64,000 bases of DNA. It comes from Eleusine coracana subsp. coracana (Eukaryota > Streptophyta > Magnoliopsida > Poales > Poaceae). Positions 10,500 through 22,497 of this stretch are shown here, piece by piece (positions within the stretch are counted from its first letter, which is position 1; the number at the start of each line of letters is the position of its first letter). The notes beneath the pieces were generated by a model. The model did not search any database, had not been told where the DNA came from, and was given only the letters and a program-made list of their open reading frames with translations. The stretch is from positions 42,034,658-42,098,657 of the forward strand of contig CM064433.1 of assembly GCA_032690845.1 (NCBI GenBank), in the 5' to 3' direction. A program made the translations under genes and the position numbers.

Positions 10500-13400
10500 A
10501 TGGTTGACAATATGCCCTCTCAAGACGAAGACGTCCTCAAGGTGCCCTCAGAAGCAAGGTTGTCTTTAGACGATGATGGATCAAGCAAACACTAGGAAGA
10601 ACCAGAGGATCCGCATCCTCCATCACCAAAGGAACGTCGATTAGGGAACCCGGACCTTGATTACGTGCCTAAAGAGAAGGTATCTTGTCAAACATAGTTT
10701 CCTTATTTGGTACATAGATTATATCAACTAAAATCTACTACTTATATCCTAGGGCCCTCGACGAAGTGCCCGTCAGCTAGTTGCAGCAAAGGTTGCGGCA
10801 GATGAGGCCCTCAAGCAGCAAATGGAAGAGGTGCTTGCCCAAGTGTCCTCACACAAATGCAAGCGCGGTCAGCGCTCCACGAACGAGGCAAAAAGCATCT
10901 ACGAGGTTACTGTAGTAGACCCCAAAGATGAGGAACCGATTGAATCCGATGGTGTCAATGCCAAATGGCAGAACCGTTGTGGCAAAGTGGTGAGGGACCA
11001 TCGCAAAATCACGTGGCAAGATTGGCGCCAAGTCCCGGATGGTACAGAAGACGATATGTGGGCTGACGTCACGGCAACCATCCGGTTCCAGCCAGCGGAT
11101 CTCGAGAGAGCCAACAAGGCGATGATGTCCACTCTCAATCACATCTTTCGAGATTACAAGTCCAAGCTCAACTGCCAATACGTCAAGAAAAATCAAACCC
11201 CATTCGACAAGCATGGAAATATCAGTCAGCTAGAATGGGATGAGTTTGTTGAGCAGAAGATGAGCAGTGCTTTGAAGGAGCTCAGTGAAAAGATGGTTGA
11301 GATGAACAAGCGGAACTAGTACAAGCCGCGGTTAGGTCCTAGCGGGTACAAAAAGAAGATTCCAATTTGGAGAGAGACGGAAGCCAAGCTCCGCGCGGAA
11401 GGAAAACCTAATCCTTTGTCAAACACCAATGAGCATACCGGGAATTGGGTATATGGTCGCTCCAAGTTAATCGATGAAGGAGAAACTATTGTGAAGGATC
11501 CCACGACAGTTGAAGTCATGCAAGCCTTGAAAGGTCCCATCATGACGTAGACGGAGGCTGGTCTGTTTACACCGGAGTATCACAAGGATGAGCTAGCGAA
11601 GGCTATTGGGACCAAAGAACATGGTGGTCAGGTATGGGGAGTGTCATCGTCGGCAACATGGAAAGAAGGTTTCTCTGAAACATACTCACACCTATACAAG
11701 AAGCATACATTGCACAAGAAAGAGCAAGAAGACAAAGCCAAGGAGGATTGGAGGCGGCAACTTCTTATGTTTGCTATCGACAAACAAAGCGGTTGTTTGG
11801 ATCCCAACCTGTAGGCTGCTATGGATGCCTTCTTACGTGGTTCGTCCTCATCCACGCAGCCATTAGTCTCCACGCAACCATCAGTCTCGGGTCAACCATC
11901 AGTCTCGATGCAACCATAAAAAATGGAGGACTTTACAGAGGAAACGTCGTGTGAGTTGCATGTGCCATTTGGTTACAAGGGGAAGACGATGAAGGTTGCA
12001 TCCAGCATGGCACTTCCGGGACGGACGCTCCATAACTATGATATCCCTCTCGGTTACGCGCATGTCTCCGTGTCGGAAATAGTACCTGGCTATGAGGACA
12101 AAGAGATCGAATGCCCGATACCTGAGACGGATATAGAAACTCTCCAAGACGTGCTCAGCTCTTTCATCATTTGCAAACATCGTGATGTTGTTCACTTCAC
12201 ACGAGCTTCGTCACCCCCGTTGTCTGGTCACGGGTCCTTTCATGCGAGCCAGCCAGTCGTGACAGCTGGACAACAATCTCCTATGTCTGCGGAAGCTTCG
12301 AGCAACAGGCCCCAATTTCCTCATCCGGAAGACAGCTCGTCTCTCAATCCTATAATCTATCATGACAACGAGCCTCTTCCGGAGACTGTTCAACTCGAGC
12401 CTTCGTCTGTTGTCGACAAGGCTCCACCAATTCAAGTCCAAGCTCCGACAATTGAAGTCAAGGCTTCGGTAATCCCAAAGATGATTACCGGTTTTGAAAA
12501 AAATCCAAAGGACCTAAAAGCAAAAAGTAATGTTGATAAATACTTGGCTGGATTGAAAAAACATCTAGCAACCACCGGCAAACTCGTTCTGCAAGAAGAA
12601 GATCCTCGAGATGTATTATCGTACAATGATCAAATTTTGGAAAATCCTACCGACAATGTGGAATACCCGAAATTCATACTCGGTAAACCCCTTATGTCAA
12701 AGAACATGTATAAGAACCTGTCGTGGGAGATGCGGAAGTTGCACGACTGGTACAAGATGGCGTCGAAGGAAGGGGTCACCGAAATCACTTGTAGGATTCC
12801 AAAACAGGTGCTCAATGCAGAAGACAAACAAATCTTATACCTATTTTGGGAGGATGTCCACTCAATGTTTCGTCTAGACCAGATGGACGTCACCTTTATC
12901 ACCTTGTGGTGCATGTAAGTGTCATGTTCGATCTACTTCGTATTTCAAGCATAATTCCATATATGATCTGATGCTTTTTTTTATAGTATGAACTCCTTTT
13001 TTCAAAGAAAGGAGACCAATAGAAAAGATTGGAGGGTGGCCTACATCGACCCAAACCGGATCAACCAAAGCTCGATCAACCCAATGGTAAATCCAAAAAA
13101 TTATCCATATGAGACATCGATAGAGCTTACTAAAATGAAGATGATCTTGACAATAGAAGCAAGGACTTATGTTGCAAATTATTTGTACGACTGCTTCATG
13201 AGGTGGCAAGATAGAGAGTGCATTATGGCCCCTTACAACTTCAAGTAAGTTGGACAACTACTGTCTTCGTCATGTATCGTATGTTAAACTAAATCCAATC
13301 GTAATTAACTTATTGACAACAAACATTATTGTGGCAATCATTGGATCTGTCTGATGATATTTCTGAAAGAAGGGTACCTTCTATCGCTTGATAGCCTGGA

Positions 13401-14176
13401 CTACGACAAGAACTTATACAACAACATTCTATAAGTCATAGATCGATAAGAAATTGGTCTACGTGTCTATGGTTTGATGATGTTAATATCATCTAATGAT
13501 AAGCTTTTCTCAATCGTGTAGTGCTTACGAGAAATATGTCGTAGCCGGCAGGGCATGTCATCCTACAAGGAAAAAGAAGATGTACTTCCGTTATAAGTTT
13601 TGGGTAAGACTTATATGCATCTCAGACATGTTCTTATCGTACTATCCGTTCATATAATTATAGTAGGTGTAACAAACTTCTGTTCTCTAATTTATAGTGC
13701 CATAAGCAAATACGAGGAATTGTGCATTGTGGTTAATACACTTGTGTGTTCTTGGCCTGCATTTTAACTTACCAGGACCATATCATTGAGGAGTCTCAAC
13801 AAGAGGTAAGTTGATTTTGTTTATGTCTATTTTACTTTACCTGGACCATATCATTGAGGACTCTGCTCATGTGACACGGAAAACCGCAAGGATAAAGAGA
13901 GAATGGGCTGCAAAGATGAAAAGGAACGACGAGATCAAAAATGGTATAATTCCTGAATCACGCGTTTACTTGAGTATAAATACCATGTATCTAGTTGTAG
14001 CTTCTCTTTGTCATTTTATGTTGAGAGAGGTAATTAGTCCTGAAGGGAAGTGCTTTGATTCAAACAGTGAACTAACAATAAAACATAGGTCCCATTATGA
14101 GTGGGCTGGTTCAAGAGCACCATATGAGTCCAGTGTGTCGCAAAAAGGTGATGACTATGTATTAGAATTCATATAA
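10500..14176 (+). pseudogene. CACTA second gene: Ptta/En/Spm-like protein with C-terminal Ulp1-like protease fold
   Basis: Exons I infer are 10500-10679, 10753-12914 (in frame, GT/AG junctions), 12987-13244, about 13336-13440, 13522-13603 and 13698 to about 13810. Exon 2 holds a basic, Trp-rich region (ITWQDWRQVPDGTEDDMWAD) and GPSGYKKKIPIWRE, like plant Ptta/En/Spm proteins. A QPSVS-rich linker follows near 11860, then a conserved C-terminal region. Exons 4-6 carry Ulp1 (C48) landmarks: His in NHW (13339-13341), Asp in SLDSL (13390-13392), Gln in CHKQI (13707-13709) and Cys in HCG (13728-13730). In-frame stops lie at 10593, 11317, 11548, 11812, 11917 and, right after the Cys-Gly, 13734. It probably encoded the element's accessory DNA-binding protein; the protease-like domain may act on SUMO-type conjugates, which is inference. 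Confidence 0.75.
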
Positions 14177-14385
14177 AACATTTTGTAATCTTGATGGAAC
14201 ATCTTGATGATAATGTTGTATATATTCTATGATGAGATGGAAATATCTGTAATAAGATTGTAAATATCTGTGATAAGATGTTGTAAATATCTGTGATGAG
14301 ATTTGTAAATTTCTGTTATGTAGAATCTGTGATTTCTGATTTCTGTATATTTGCTAAATTTTATTATTTTTTTGAAAAATAACAA

Positions 14386-14613
14386 GTAGCGACGGTTGAT
14401 GTTGTCAACCTCCACTACTAATAGCTAACAATAGCGACGGTTGACATCTTCAACCGCCGCTAATAATGTGTCTGTAGCGGCGGTTTATTTGGGCGATAGA
14501 CCATCCGCCAGTACAAACGCTTATTTGTAGCTGTGTTTGCGTAGTGGCGGGATGGCCTGCCCACCGCTACAGAGCTTTTCGAACCGCTGCTACAGGCCTT
14601 TTTTGCTGTTGTG
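14386..14613 (-). promoter_or_regulatory. Right subterminal repeats and terminal inverted repeat of the CACTA element
   Basis: Four or more TAGCGRCGG / CCGCCGCTA arms form imperfect hairpins (14386-14418, 14432-14463, 14476-14510, 14543-14596). The terminus inverted is CACAACAGCAAAA, with the fourth base A instead of T. The AAC duplication follows. Confidence 0.85.
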
Positions 14614-14616
14614 AAC

Positions 14617-14748
14617 AGCTCAATCAGCCCCAGAGCATTGTTTAAGAATGCTAAAGTAGAAGCCATGGCGGAACAACCGATCCTGAACCTCATGAAGGCA
14701 AACCTTGCCAATGTTGGTTGGCTCTGCAGTTGTTTATTCGGTGATTGA
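14617..14748 (+). pseudogene. 3' part of the split gag-like ORF
   Basis: Immediately after the second AAC, 43 further codons run to TGA at 14746-14748, in the frame that ended at 2348. The segment includes SISPRALFKNAKVEAMAEQP and a Cys-containing end (WLCSCLFGD). Frame continuity across a 12.3-kb insertion supports both the insertion boundaries and the reality of the ORF. The 81-codon total is short for gag, so it is truncated or a small accessory ORF. No family assigned. Confidence 0.55.
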
Positions 14749-14968
14749 ATTTTGGAGTCATACCTAACAATGTATAACTACGGGTAAGCCCAAATGCAAG
14801 GTTTTGTCTACAAATTCAGAGTTTCTTTATACCTTAATGAAAAGAAGATGTTGTTTCTAATATATGAATGATCTATGGGAAATTGAAATGTTTAGATGTA
14901 GAAAAAATAGATTTTTATTACAGTATAGACATAAAGCAATATTTAAAAGTTTTGTTATTAAAGCATAG

Positions 14969-14998
14969 CCCGTGCAATTGCACGGGTTGATACACTAG
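14969..14998 (+). mobile_element. Helitron 3' terminus (hairpin plus CTAG)
   Basis: A perfect 18-base palindrome, CCCGTGCAATTGCACGGG (14969-14986), is followed 8 bases later by CTAG (14995-14998) and then T. This is the Helitron 3' end rule: a hairpin near CTRR, inserted 5' of T. The matching 5' TC end was not located. The element may be a short 3' fragment beginning after about 14748, or could start outside the window. Confidence 0.8.
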
Positions 14999-15378
14999 TC
15001 AGAGCTAATTCCAATTACTGTTCACTATCGGCATTTAGTGCTTCGATTCAGAGGATATGAATCGGTTGGTACACCTTCTTTGAATACTGTAGGACTCTAG
15101 AGGATAAGAATCGTAAGGTGAGATTGCATCAGCTCAAGATCGCCTGGAGGAGGCTGTACATACGAAAGAACTTGTTTCTGCCTTTCACCGATTGTGCACA
15201 ATATATATGTAGTCCTTGTAATTCATTTGTGATATGTTTGAATCATTTAGAGGTATCGGTCCACTGGGTGGTGCCACCGCCGCCATACACCTGCTACAAT
15301 AGTTGTTCATGTACACGTCACTGACCGGCGTAGCAGTGGCTTCTCACAGATGGGATCAGAGTTCGCTTGTGGCAGGCC
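14999..15378. other. Unassigned sequence between Helitron end and Tourist-like element
   Basis: There is no recognisable coding sequence. Two similar phrases, 'gattcagaggatatgaatcg' at about 15046 and 'ctagaggataagaatcg' at about 15097, suggest an imperfect local repeat. Confidence 0.5.
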
Positions 15379-15381
15379 TTA

Positions 15382-16489
15382 AAGCATCTCCAGTGGCACC
15401 TCATAAATCAGGTCTCTTTTTTTTCAATTGGGAGCCGGCTCCTATTTTCGGAGCTTCATTTTTTGCAACCTACTCCAGCGGCACCGATCAAAACAGAGCT
15501 CCAATTTTTCTACTGACGGATGGGACATACTAGTTAGTGAAACAGACACTCCTGCACATAGGACCCGCTAGCCAGTGAAACAGACACTCTACGCACGGGC
15601 GAGACCCCACGCTCCGGCGAGATTCGACAACGAAGGCATGGCAGCGCACGGGATGGTGGCCTGAACTCGTCGTCGGGGACAAGCAGGCAGCACGAGGTCG
15701 AGGAATCGTCGCTCGTCGCGAGGCTTGGAGTGGGGACAAAATTCAGCATGGCGGAGGTCATTCGACTCATGGGAAGAAGAGGTGCGGTGGCCCGACGGCG
15801 ATGGGTTGGGATGGCAAAGTGGAGGTGGCCCACGAGCTTGATCGGGAGCTCGGAAGATAGAGCTCGTCCCTGACGCTGCCCGAGCTCCTGCCCTAGGCGC
15901 CGTTCGAGCCCGCCCCCGGTTGGGACATTGAGGCTGCCCAAGATCCAGGCACTAATCCGTCACCCCCGGCCACCACCACGCCTACGCGAGCGTTGGCGCC
16001 GCCCTCCGCCACCACCCTACCGCGCGCATGCCCGGTGCCGCACAGCCACCCGTGGCCGCCCCGTCACCAGCCCACGACGAGAGCTAGTCCTCCGCCCCCA
16101 ATGGCGCTTGTTAGCTCGAATCCTCCACCAGCCGTCCGGGAAAGAGGCGGCAGTTGTAGGGAGCCAATGGGCCGGCGGAGAGGGGTTGTGCTCCTAGACA
16201 TCGACGAGAAAGGGAGGCGTGGTGTAGGGCATAGAGAGAGAGAGGGAGGAGAGAGAAAGGAAGGAGAAGAGAAAGAAAAAGAAGAACAAAATAGAAAAGT
16301 AAAAAAAAAAGTGGGACCCTTATTTGGGAGGGGGATGAAAGGCTCCTATTGCTAGGGGCCTGGGATCAAAATTTGGGAGAGCTTGCAAAATGTGAGCCGG
16401 TTTAGGAGCCCCACTGGAGTGAATTTTCTTAGATGAGCTCTTAAATTTTAGAGTAGAGACCCAATTAGGAACCTCTACTGGAGATGCTC
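15382..16489. mobile_element. Tourist/PIF-Harbinger-like non-autonomous element, 1108 bp
   Basis: Ends are AAGCATCTCCAGTGG and, inverted, GAGCATCTCCAGTAG, flanked by the duplication TTA (15379-15381 and 16490-16492). TTA target sites are typical of the PIF/Harbinger (Tourist) superfamily. The interior (about 15600-16200) is GC-rich and has no transposase. It gives overlapping ORFs on both strands that look like composition artefacts or a captured GC-rich exon. Confidence 0.85.
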
Positions 16490-16630
16490 TTAGTGGGATT
16501 CTTCCATGAACATTCCACATCCATTGATGATCGATTTCTCAAATTAGCAGCAAGCTAGCTTTTGTGTCGCAGGCTAGTTGGTTGTAACTATCCAGTGTAG
16601 GACATTCACATTTCCACCAAGACTGAAAAT

Positions 16631-19600
16631 TATAACAGAACCGCCTTACCACGGAGACAACCCCATTCCAGGATCATTCTCGGGTGACAACACGCGTTGT
16701 GACCACCCAATAGTACAACACATAACAGAAGAATATAGTTGCAACAAGAACATAGATAGAGTACAGAGTTTTACATAAATTCGAATTTAAAGTACAAACC
16801 AGAGTTTTAAAAGTGCGGAAGCGACATAGTTCAACAGAATAAATGGTTTGACAAAATAAGTAAGGTACAATTGCCCTCTCACGACAATACACATAGGACA
16901 TCCGGTCATGATAGGTATTCTGTCCAAAACACCGTACTGGCAATCAACAGATTACTCCTCATCGTTGTCGGTGCAAAACCCCTATTCAATATTCTGACAG
17001 TCAGGACACTGGCCTTCCTAGTGGAACCTCTCACAGTAGTGGCAGACTCCACCCTGATCATCTGAAAACCATATAGAGCTACATCCTGAGCAACTAATTT
17101 ACTCAGCAAGACTGACCCGTCAAAACGGTCATCTATAGCCGACTCCTAGACATGCACAGGCTAAGGGTAGGGTTTATATTGCCAAAAAGCCAGTGTAAGA
17201 GTGGATCCTTATTTTTCAAGTTTTAGCATCAAGTTAAGTTGACATGCAGAATAATAAATTTAGTTTGTACTAAAACTACAATAATCGTGGTTGTAATACA
17301 ATTAGTAACAATTTCATATAGCAGTATTGAACCCATTCGTCATGTTAATGGCTTCCATCAATGTTCCATAGCAGCTATCAAGTGGTACTCGTTACTGTGA
17401 GGGGCAACGACTCGAATTGATTTTTATCCTGCAAGAGAAACTTGCTTGCACGATCCATACGCGCTTCATGGAAGCCGCATGGAGCAACCTTTCGCTGCGG
17501 TACCACAAGATCTTCCGGGTCCAGACTCCCCCGAGAAGGGTCCCCCAACGCGAGCGCCCCCTGCCGCCATCCGTGGGTGGATTGCTCCCTCCTCTCAGTC
17601 CCAGTTCCATCAAAGAAGGGACAAGGCTATCTTCCGACCACGCAGTAGTCGTAGCTACGTTGGTTTACTGGGTCCATATCTCCAGCATACAAACAGTGTG
17701 TTCAAACTTGACCTCATAGGACCGGACACGACGTGTAGCCTTAGGTGACTCGGACGGGGCTACCTCCTTGAAGACAAGCTGCCCTTCCCTTTCCACCTAG
17801 TTGCCTATCCGGTCTTCATTGTTATCCCATCCAAACTTTTCTTCAGCGATAACATTCCCCAGTGATAATATTTCCTAGTCTATGAGTAGTCTCCATACCA
17901 CTCGTTAAATAATCGTCCTAGATTAAGCAGAGTGCCTACCGTTCGAAGGCTATTATCGGGTAAAGAGAACCTATTGCAATACTAGGTTTTCAAACAACTC
18001 CTATAAACTTAATGCACAAACAAGCCTACATCCCTAAATAGTGATAAAATAAAAAGGTTAAAACTTGGTGGGATGCACCGGGGCTTGCCTTGAGCCTGTT
18101 CCTGGTTCGTGGGGTCAACTCCTTCGCCTTCTGGCTCCCTGGCGGCCTCGACCTCCACGTAGTTCACCTCGTGATTTATATGATGCAAGTGCGATGTTAT
18201 GCATGAGAGAAAATTCATGGTATTTAATAATATAAGATTTATCGTTACAAGGAGTACATGGGGTTAATGTATTAAGCGAATATGAGTTAATGATATAGGG
18301 TGGTGTAAGCGGCGTACTTCATTCATTAACTCCAGTCAATTAACACGGTAACGATGTACAAAAGTGCGACGTGTACGTGATGATCCGGTTGCTATAAACG
18401 AGCTAAGTGCATGGGCAATGGGTACTGGTCACGAGCAGTGGGAAAGCGACCAAATAATATTTCAATATGATGAGCATGTTACTGGACAAGAAATACTGCA
18501 TGTGAAATAGAATAAAGTGGTGCAACTATAGGGTACAAAGAAATATTGAACCTACAAGACGAATAGTTATTTTAGCATGGTTCTAGAAGACATATGTGTA
18601 TGACTAATTTACTATATAAGTATAAAATATCAGGAGTGAATTATTTGCTAAGTTTCATTGACATGCATAAGTCAATTAATTTAAATAATTAATTTAGTAA
18701 AAATGATAATTAATTGATTATTATAAACATATTTAGATCTACGAGGTATGAATTTGCAGGAAGGTTAGGAGTGACAAATCATGAGCATACACGAAGTGCC
18801 ACGAATTTATCAATTACCTAGATATAAATATGAATTTATTGGTAATTTTATTATTTAATTTATCTCTGGTAACAATAATAGCATGGATGGTGGCTTAGCA
18901 AATTTGATAAATACTACTACATCAGAGGAATCCAACAAATTTTTGTCTGCCGCAAAACACTAGGTAATTATTTAGTTATGCAATTTGCAAGATTCAGGCA
19001 TTTTCTAGAAATTAATATATTGAAGGAAAATTGATTAACAGCCGTGGCCAGTCACCTCTGGCAGCTGCATCCACCAGGGATCGATGGCCATGGTGGCAGG
19101 CTTGCCAGCGCTCGACAGCAACTCGCCGGAGCTACGATTTCACCTGGAATTTTGGCCATACCTAAGCACCAATCCGAGAAGGGCAAGATTTCCCATCAGT
19201 TTGAAGGGCTCGGGACCTCATGTTCCTAACAGAACACGGACGATGGCGGACAACAAAGAGAATGGAGCTTCAGCAGGAGCTTGACTTCTGTGTCAGGGCG
19301 CTTTCTTGGGTCAATGGGGGCTAGAGATTCACCACTAAACACGGGGAAAGGCGGCATCGATTCAGTTGAAGATGAGGATGGCTTCAACTAGGGCTTTGGC
19401 AGAGCACACACACAACAACAGACTGACGGATGACTAACTCTAAAATACGGCGTGGTCTGCTGTGTAATCCAAACGCAAATAGGTCGAATTGATGCGCAAA
19501 GTCGTCAATAACTTGTGTATGCGAGGAATAAAAAAGGACTGACCAGGGAGGGGAGAATCGTCAGCGATGTGGCTTGATGTCGTTCCGCCGGCTTCATGCA

Positions 19601-20438
19601 GATGGGTACAATTCGACGCGCTCGACTGGGAAGACAACGATTGAAGACCATGGGAAGCTAGATGGGGTCAGGCACAACTGTTGGTGGCCTCAGCTCGGCC
19701 GGGGACGAACAGAAGCGGCGGTGAGTCCTAGAGCTCTGAGCTTGCCCGGCAATGGCGCTGGCGGCTCGCGGGCAGGGCAAGAGAGAGGGAACGAGACCGG
19801 GAGACTGTTGGGGAGTGAAACCAGGGGCGCACGGTCGCTGGTTTTTGAGCTTGGCTCCCAACCAGGTGGGGCGAGCTGCGGCACGGTATTGGTCGGACGG
19901 CACGGCGCCACCCATGGTGGCCAACCAGCGAACAAGAAGGCCAACAGGAGGCTGACGGGTGGGACCTGTGTGATTTTCTTTTTCGTTAATTTTTTTCAAA
20001 TTGTCTCATCTGAATAATTTTATATTATTAATTCCTGAGCTGCAGTGAGAACACTAGAAAGACGGATTTGTTTGGTAAGATTTGCTCCTAATTTAGAAAA
20101 TGCTAATGCTCAACAACTCGCATTTGAATTTGAACATGGATTTTTCAAAAATTCATTTGGTTCTAGACATTTGGGTATTTATTTAGGCCATTAAATTAAG
20201 GATAAACTTTTGAAAAATTCCTACAAATTCTAATTTGTTCCAAACTATAACATCTAGTTTTGTTCGGCCTATGTCATATTGAGAAATCGCAACTTGTAGT
20301 TTAAATGTGGTTCAAATTTGATCGAATTTCATTCAATTGAGGTTCAAATGGTTTCAAACTTTTTGGGTGGGTTCATAATTAGTCAAAGGTCATGCCTAGT
20401 GGTTTTCAATCTATATTTTTGACACCCTGGGTGTCACA
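16631..20438 (-). mobile_element. Solo LTR of Ty3/gypsy family A, reverse orientation, about 3.8 kb
   Basis: Read on the minus strand it starts TGTGACACCCAGGGTGTCA and ends near ...GGCGGTTCTGTTATA. Throughout it matches the plus-strand LTRs at 33751-37238 and 56903-60774. A shared GC-rich patch around 17500-17700 contains 'ccccgagaagggtccccc'. No internal retrotransposon sequence adjoins either end, so it is a solo LTR formed by LTR-LTR recombination. A clean 5-bp duplication was not recognised, which fits an older insertion. ORFs inside it are not genes. Confidence 0.85.
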
Positions 20439-20695
20439 AATGCACAGCGTGACATGAAAGTCTTTAATGGCTTGAACTTAGTATATCGGAAATGAAATTG
20501 ACACGTTTGGCAAAACAGGAAGAATTAAAAGGCCAAAAAAAAAAGATACAGAAGGCTTGGCAGTCGCCTGTCAACGGGCATGGCGTCGAAGTGTCCTTGC
20601 ATGACCCACAGATCAGTCACGTGGAATCGCTAAGGACCCATCAGACTGGTGTGGGACGATAGCTGCGATGTCAACGTCCATCAACCTCCACGTAC

Positions 20696-21804
20696 CACTA
20701 AGAGCCTTTAGCAGCAGTTAGAAACCTACTGTAGCGGCGGATCAACCACACCACCGCTGTGATTTCATAGCTAAAAATATTAATTTGTTGCGACGGATAC
20801 TCCACGAAGCAAACACCCCGCCGTTGAAACTACCACTGTAGCGGCAGGTGACAATGTCACCCGCCGCTACTAGTGTTCAGAAAAAATAAAAAAAATCATG
20901 GACCCAGTGGGAGGCCCGCATCCACCGTGCTCGGCCTGCCGTCGCCCCAGAGAGCTCAGCCCACCGCCCGGGGAGCCGCTCCTAGATCTGCCCGACGCCG
21001 TCCGGGGAGCTGCTCCCAGATTTGGCCGCCGTCCATGGACCCGCTACCGGATATGGCTGCCGCCCATGGAGCCGCTATCGGATCAGGCCGCCGCCGCCGC
21101 CCACGGAGCCGCTACCGAAAGCTGCCACCGCCGCCGCCCACGGAGCCGCTACCGGAAGCCGCCGCCGCCGTTGCGCACCCAGATGGACGTGAAGCCACCA
21201 CCTCCCACCAAGATCTAGACGCAAGGAGCCAGATCCGGTCGAGCGTCTCCGCCCGTGCGCCTCTGCCCGCCCGCCTTCTCCCTGAAGCGGCGAGGCTGCT
21301 GGAGAGGAGCGAGAGAGAGGCGCCTCTGCCTAGGGAGGCTGCGTGCCATCGGGAAGCGCGATGCCGGGGAGGGTGGGCGTCGGGAGATGCCGCTGCTGCC
21401 AGGGAGGGCGCGACGCGGGAGGGAGAGAGAGGTGGCAGTGGCTGGGAGGGGAGGAAAGAGAGAGAGGTGGAGTAAGAGTTAGGGTTTGCTGTGTTTTTAT
21501 AGGAATTAATTGGGCCAAAGTGGGCAGAAAAATAGAAGTGAGCTTCATATCTTAATAGCGGCGCCCCACATTATCAACCGCCGCTAAAAATTATTTTTTA
21601 GCGACGGTTGATATTATAAACCACCACTAAAAATAAGGCTGATTTTTAACGGCGGTTCAAATTATCAACGGCCGCTAAAAATCAAGACGGTTGATGTTGT
21701 AAACCGCCGCTAAAAATTATTTAGCTACTGTAGCGGCAGGTTTCTTTACACTCGCTGTTACAGCATTTTTAGTACCGCCGCTAAAGAGTCTTTTTGTGGT
21801 AGTC
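20696..21804 (-). mobile_element. Small non-autonomous CACTA element, 1109 bp
   Basis: A TAC duplication flanks it (20693-20695 and 21805-21807). The right end inverted is GACTACCACAAAAAG. The left end is CACTAAGAGCC, as if the CCACAAAA part of the terminal repeat were deleted. TAGCGGCGG arms lie at both ends (20730-20870 and 21550-21785). The interior is GC-rich (Pro/Arg in every frame). On the minus strand it has a TATA-like tataaaaac at about 21495-21503 followed by AAACCCTAAC, the arrangement of the big element's second promoter. No transposase is encoded. Confidence 0.85.
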
Positions 21805-21807
21805 TAC

Positions 21808-22494
21808 ATCGTCACCCCTTGGCTGGAAAAGAGCTCATGCCGCTTTGCTGCCACGCGCTCACGATGGCAGAGAGAAGTATCCGGTTAACTCAGGAAGGCA
21901 CGAGATCCACAGGAATGAGCGCTTGTACAACCCACCTGCCGACGCCCTTGTTGAGCTGCCCACCGTCGCTGCTGCCACATGGCCCTGTCTCCTGGGGCCG
22001 CCTTGCTGTTGGAATCTGCTTGGACATAGTTCAGGCACTGAACAAGTGCCTAGTACTCAGCATGTACTGGTCAGTATTTCACTTCTTCTGCTCTAAGATG
22101 CTTATGCCGAGGTTAGACAAGCAAACGACTGGAATTTGAAAATTGTTCAGCCCATGCAATCGAAGTTACATGATGATGTGCATCTAAATATTACAACCTG
22201 CAACAATTTTCCCAGTCTTGGTTAGGCCTCGTCGGTCACAATCAATATGGTTAAGCTAGAAAGAAGCTCCATGTAGCATCCGTTTCTCTGATGCCTCGCA
22301 TTTTTGTGGCAAATGTTCACCCTGTTCTGGCACCAGTGTATTATTTGTGCTATTTGAACCATTAAGCAAGGAGACAGAAAAGGCATGTTCATGTTTTTTT
22401 TTCTGATTCTAGTATACAATAGTGAGGAGGGGAAGGGGAGGGAAGGAAAGCCTAAAGAAACATTCAATCAGGCTGAGTGATGCAGACACATTTA
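21808..22494. other. Unassigned sequence between two small CACTA elements
   Basis: The first 300 bases are open in two plus-strand frames (21819-22139 and 21845-22096), with segments such as HDGREKYPVNSGRHEIHRNE. They resemble no family I recognise. A host exon remnant is possible but unproven. Nothing is identifiable after 22140. Confidence 0.3.
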
Positions 22495-22497
22495 TAT

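Larger units (their letters stand above)
2349..14613 (+). mobile_element. 12.3-kb CACTA (En/Spm-type) DNA transposon
   Basis: The left end starts CACTACCACAAAA and the right end reads, inverted, CACAACAGCAAAA (10 of 13 matching). A perfect 3-bp duplication AAC flanks it (2346-2348 and 14614-14616), as expected for this superfamily. Both ends carry TAGCGGCGG / CCGCCGCTA subterminal repeats in direct and inverted orientation (2370-2600 and 14386-14590). Inside are a TNP2-type transposase pseudogene (3384-6726) and a second gene (about 7.4-14.2 kb) ending in a Ulp1-like domain. Both genes have frameshifts or stops, so this copy cannot make its own transposase. Termini and duplication are seen directly; the family name is established knowledge. 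Confidence 0.95.

Noticed and set aside
15534..16355. ORFs inside the Tourist-like element
   Set aside because: Overlapping on both strands, no transposase motif, and composition-driven.
20873..21482. 200-codon Pro/Arg-rich ORF
   Set aside because: It is the GC-rich interior of a non-autonomous CACTA, open in several frames, with no domain.
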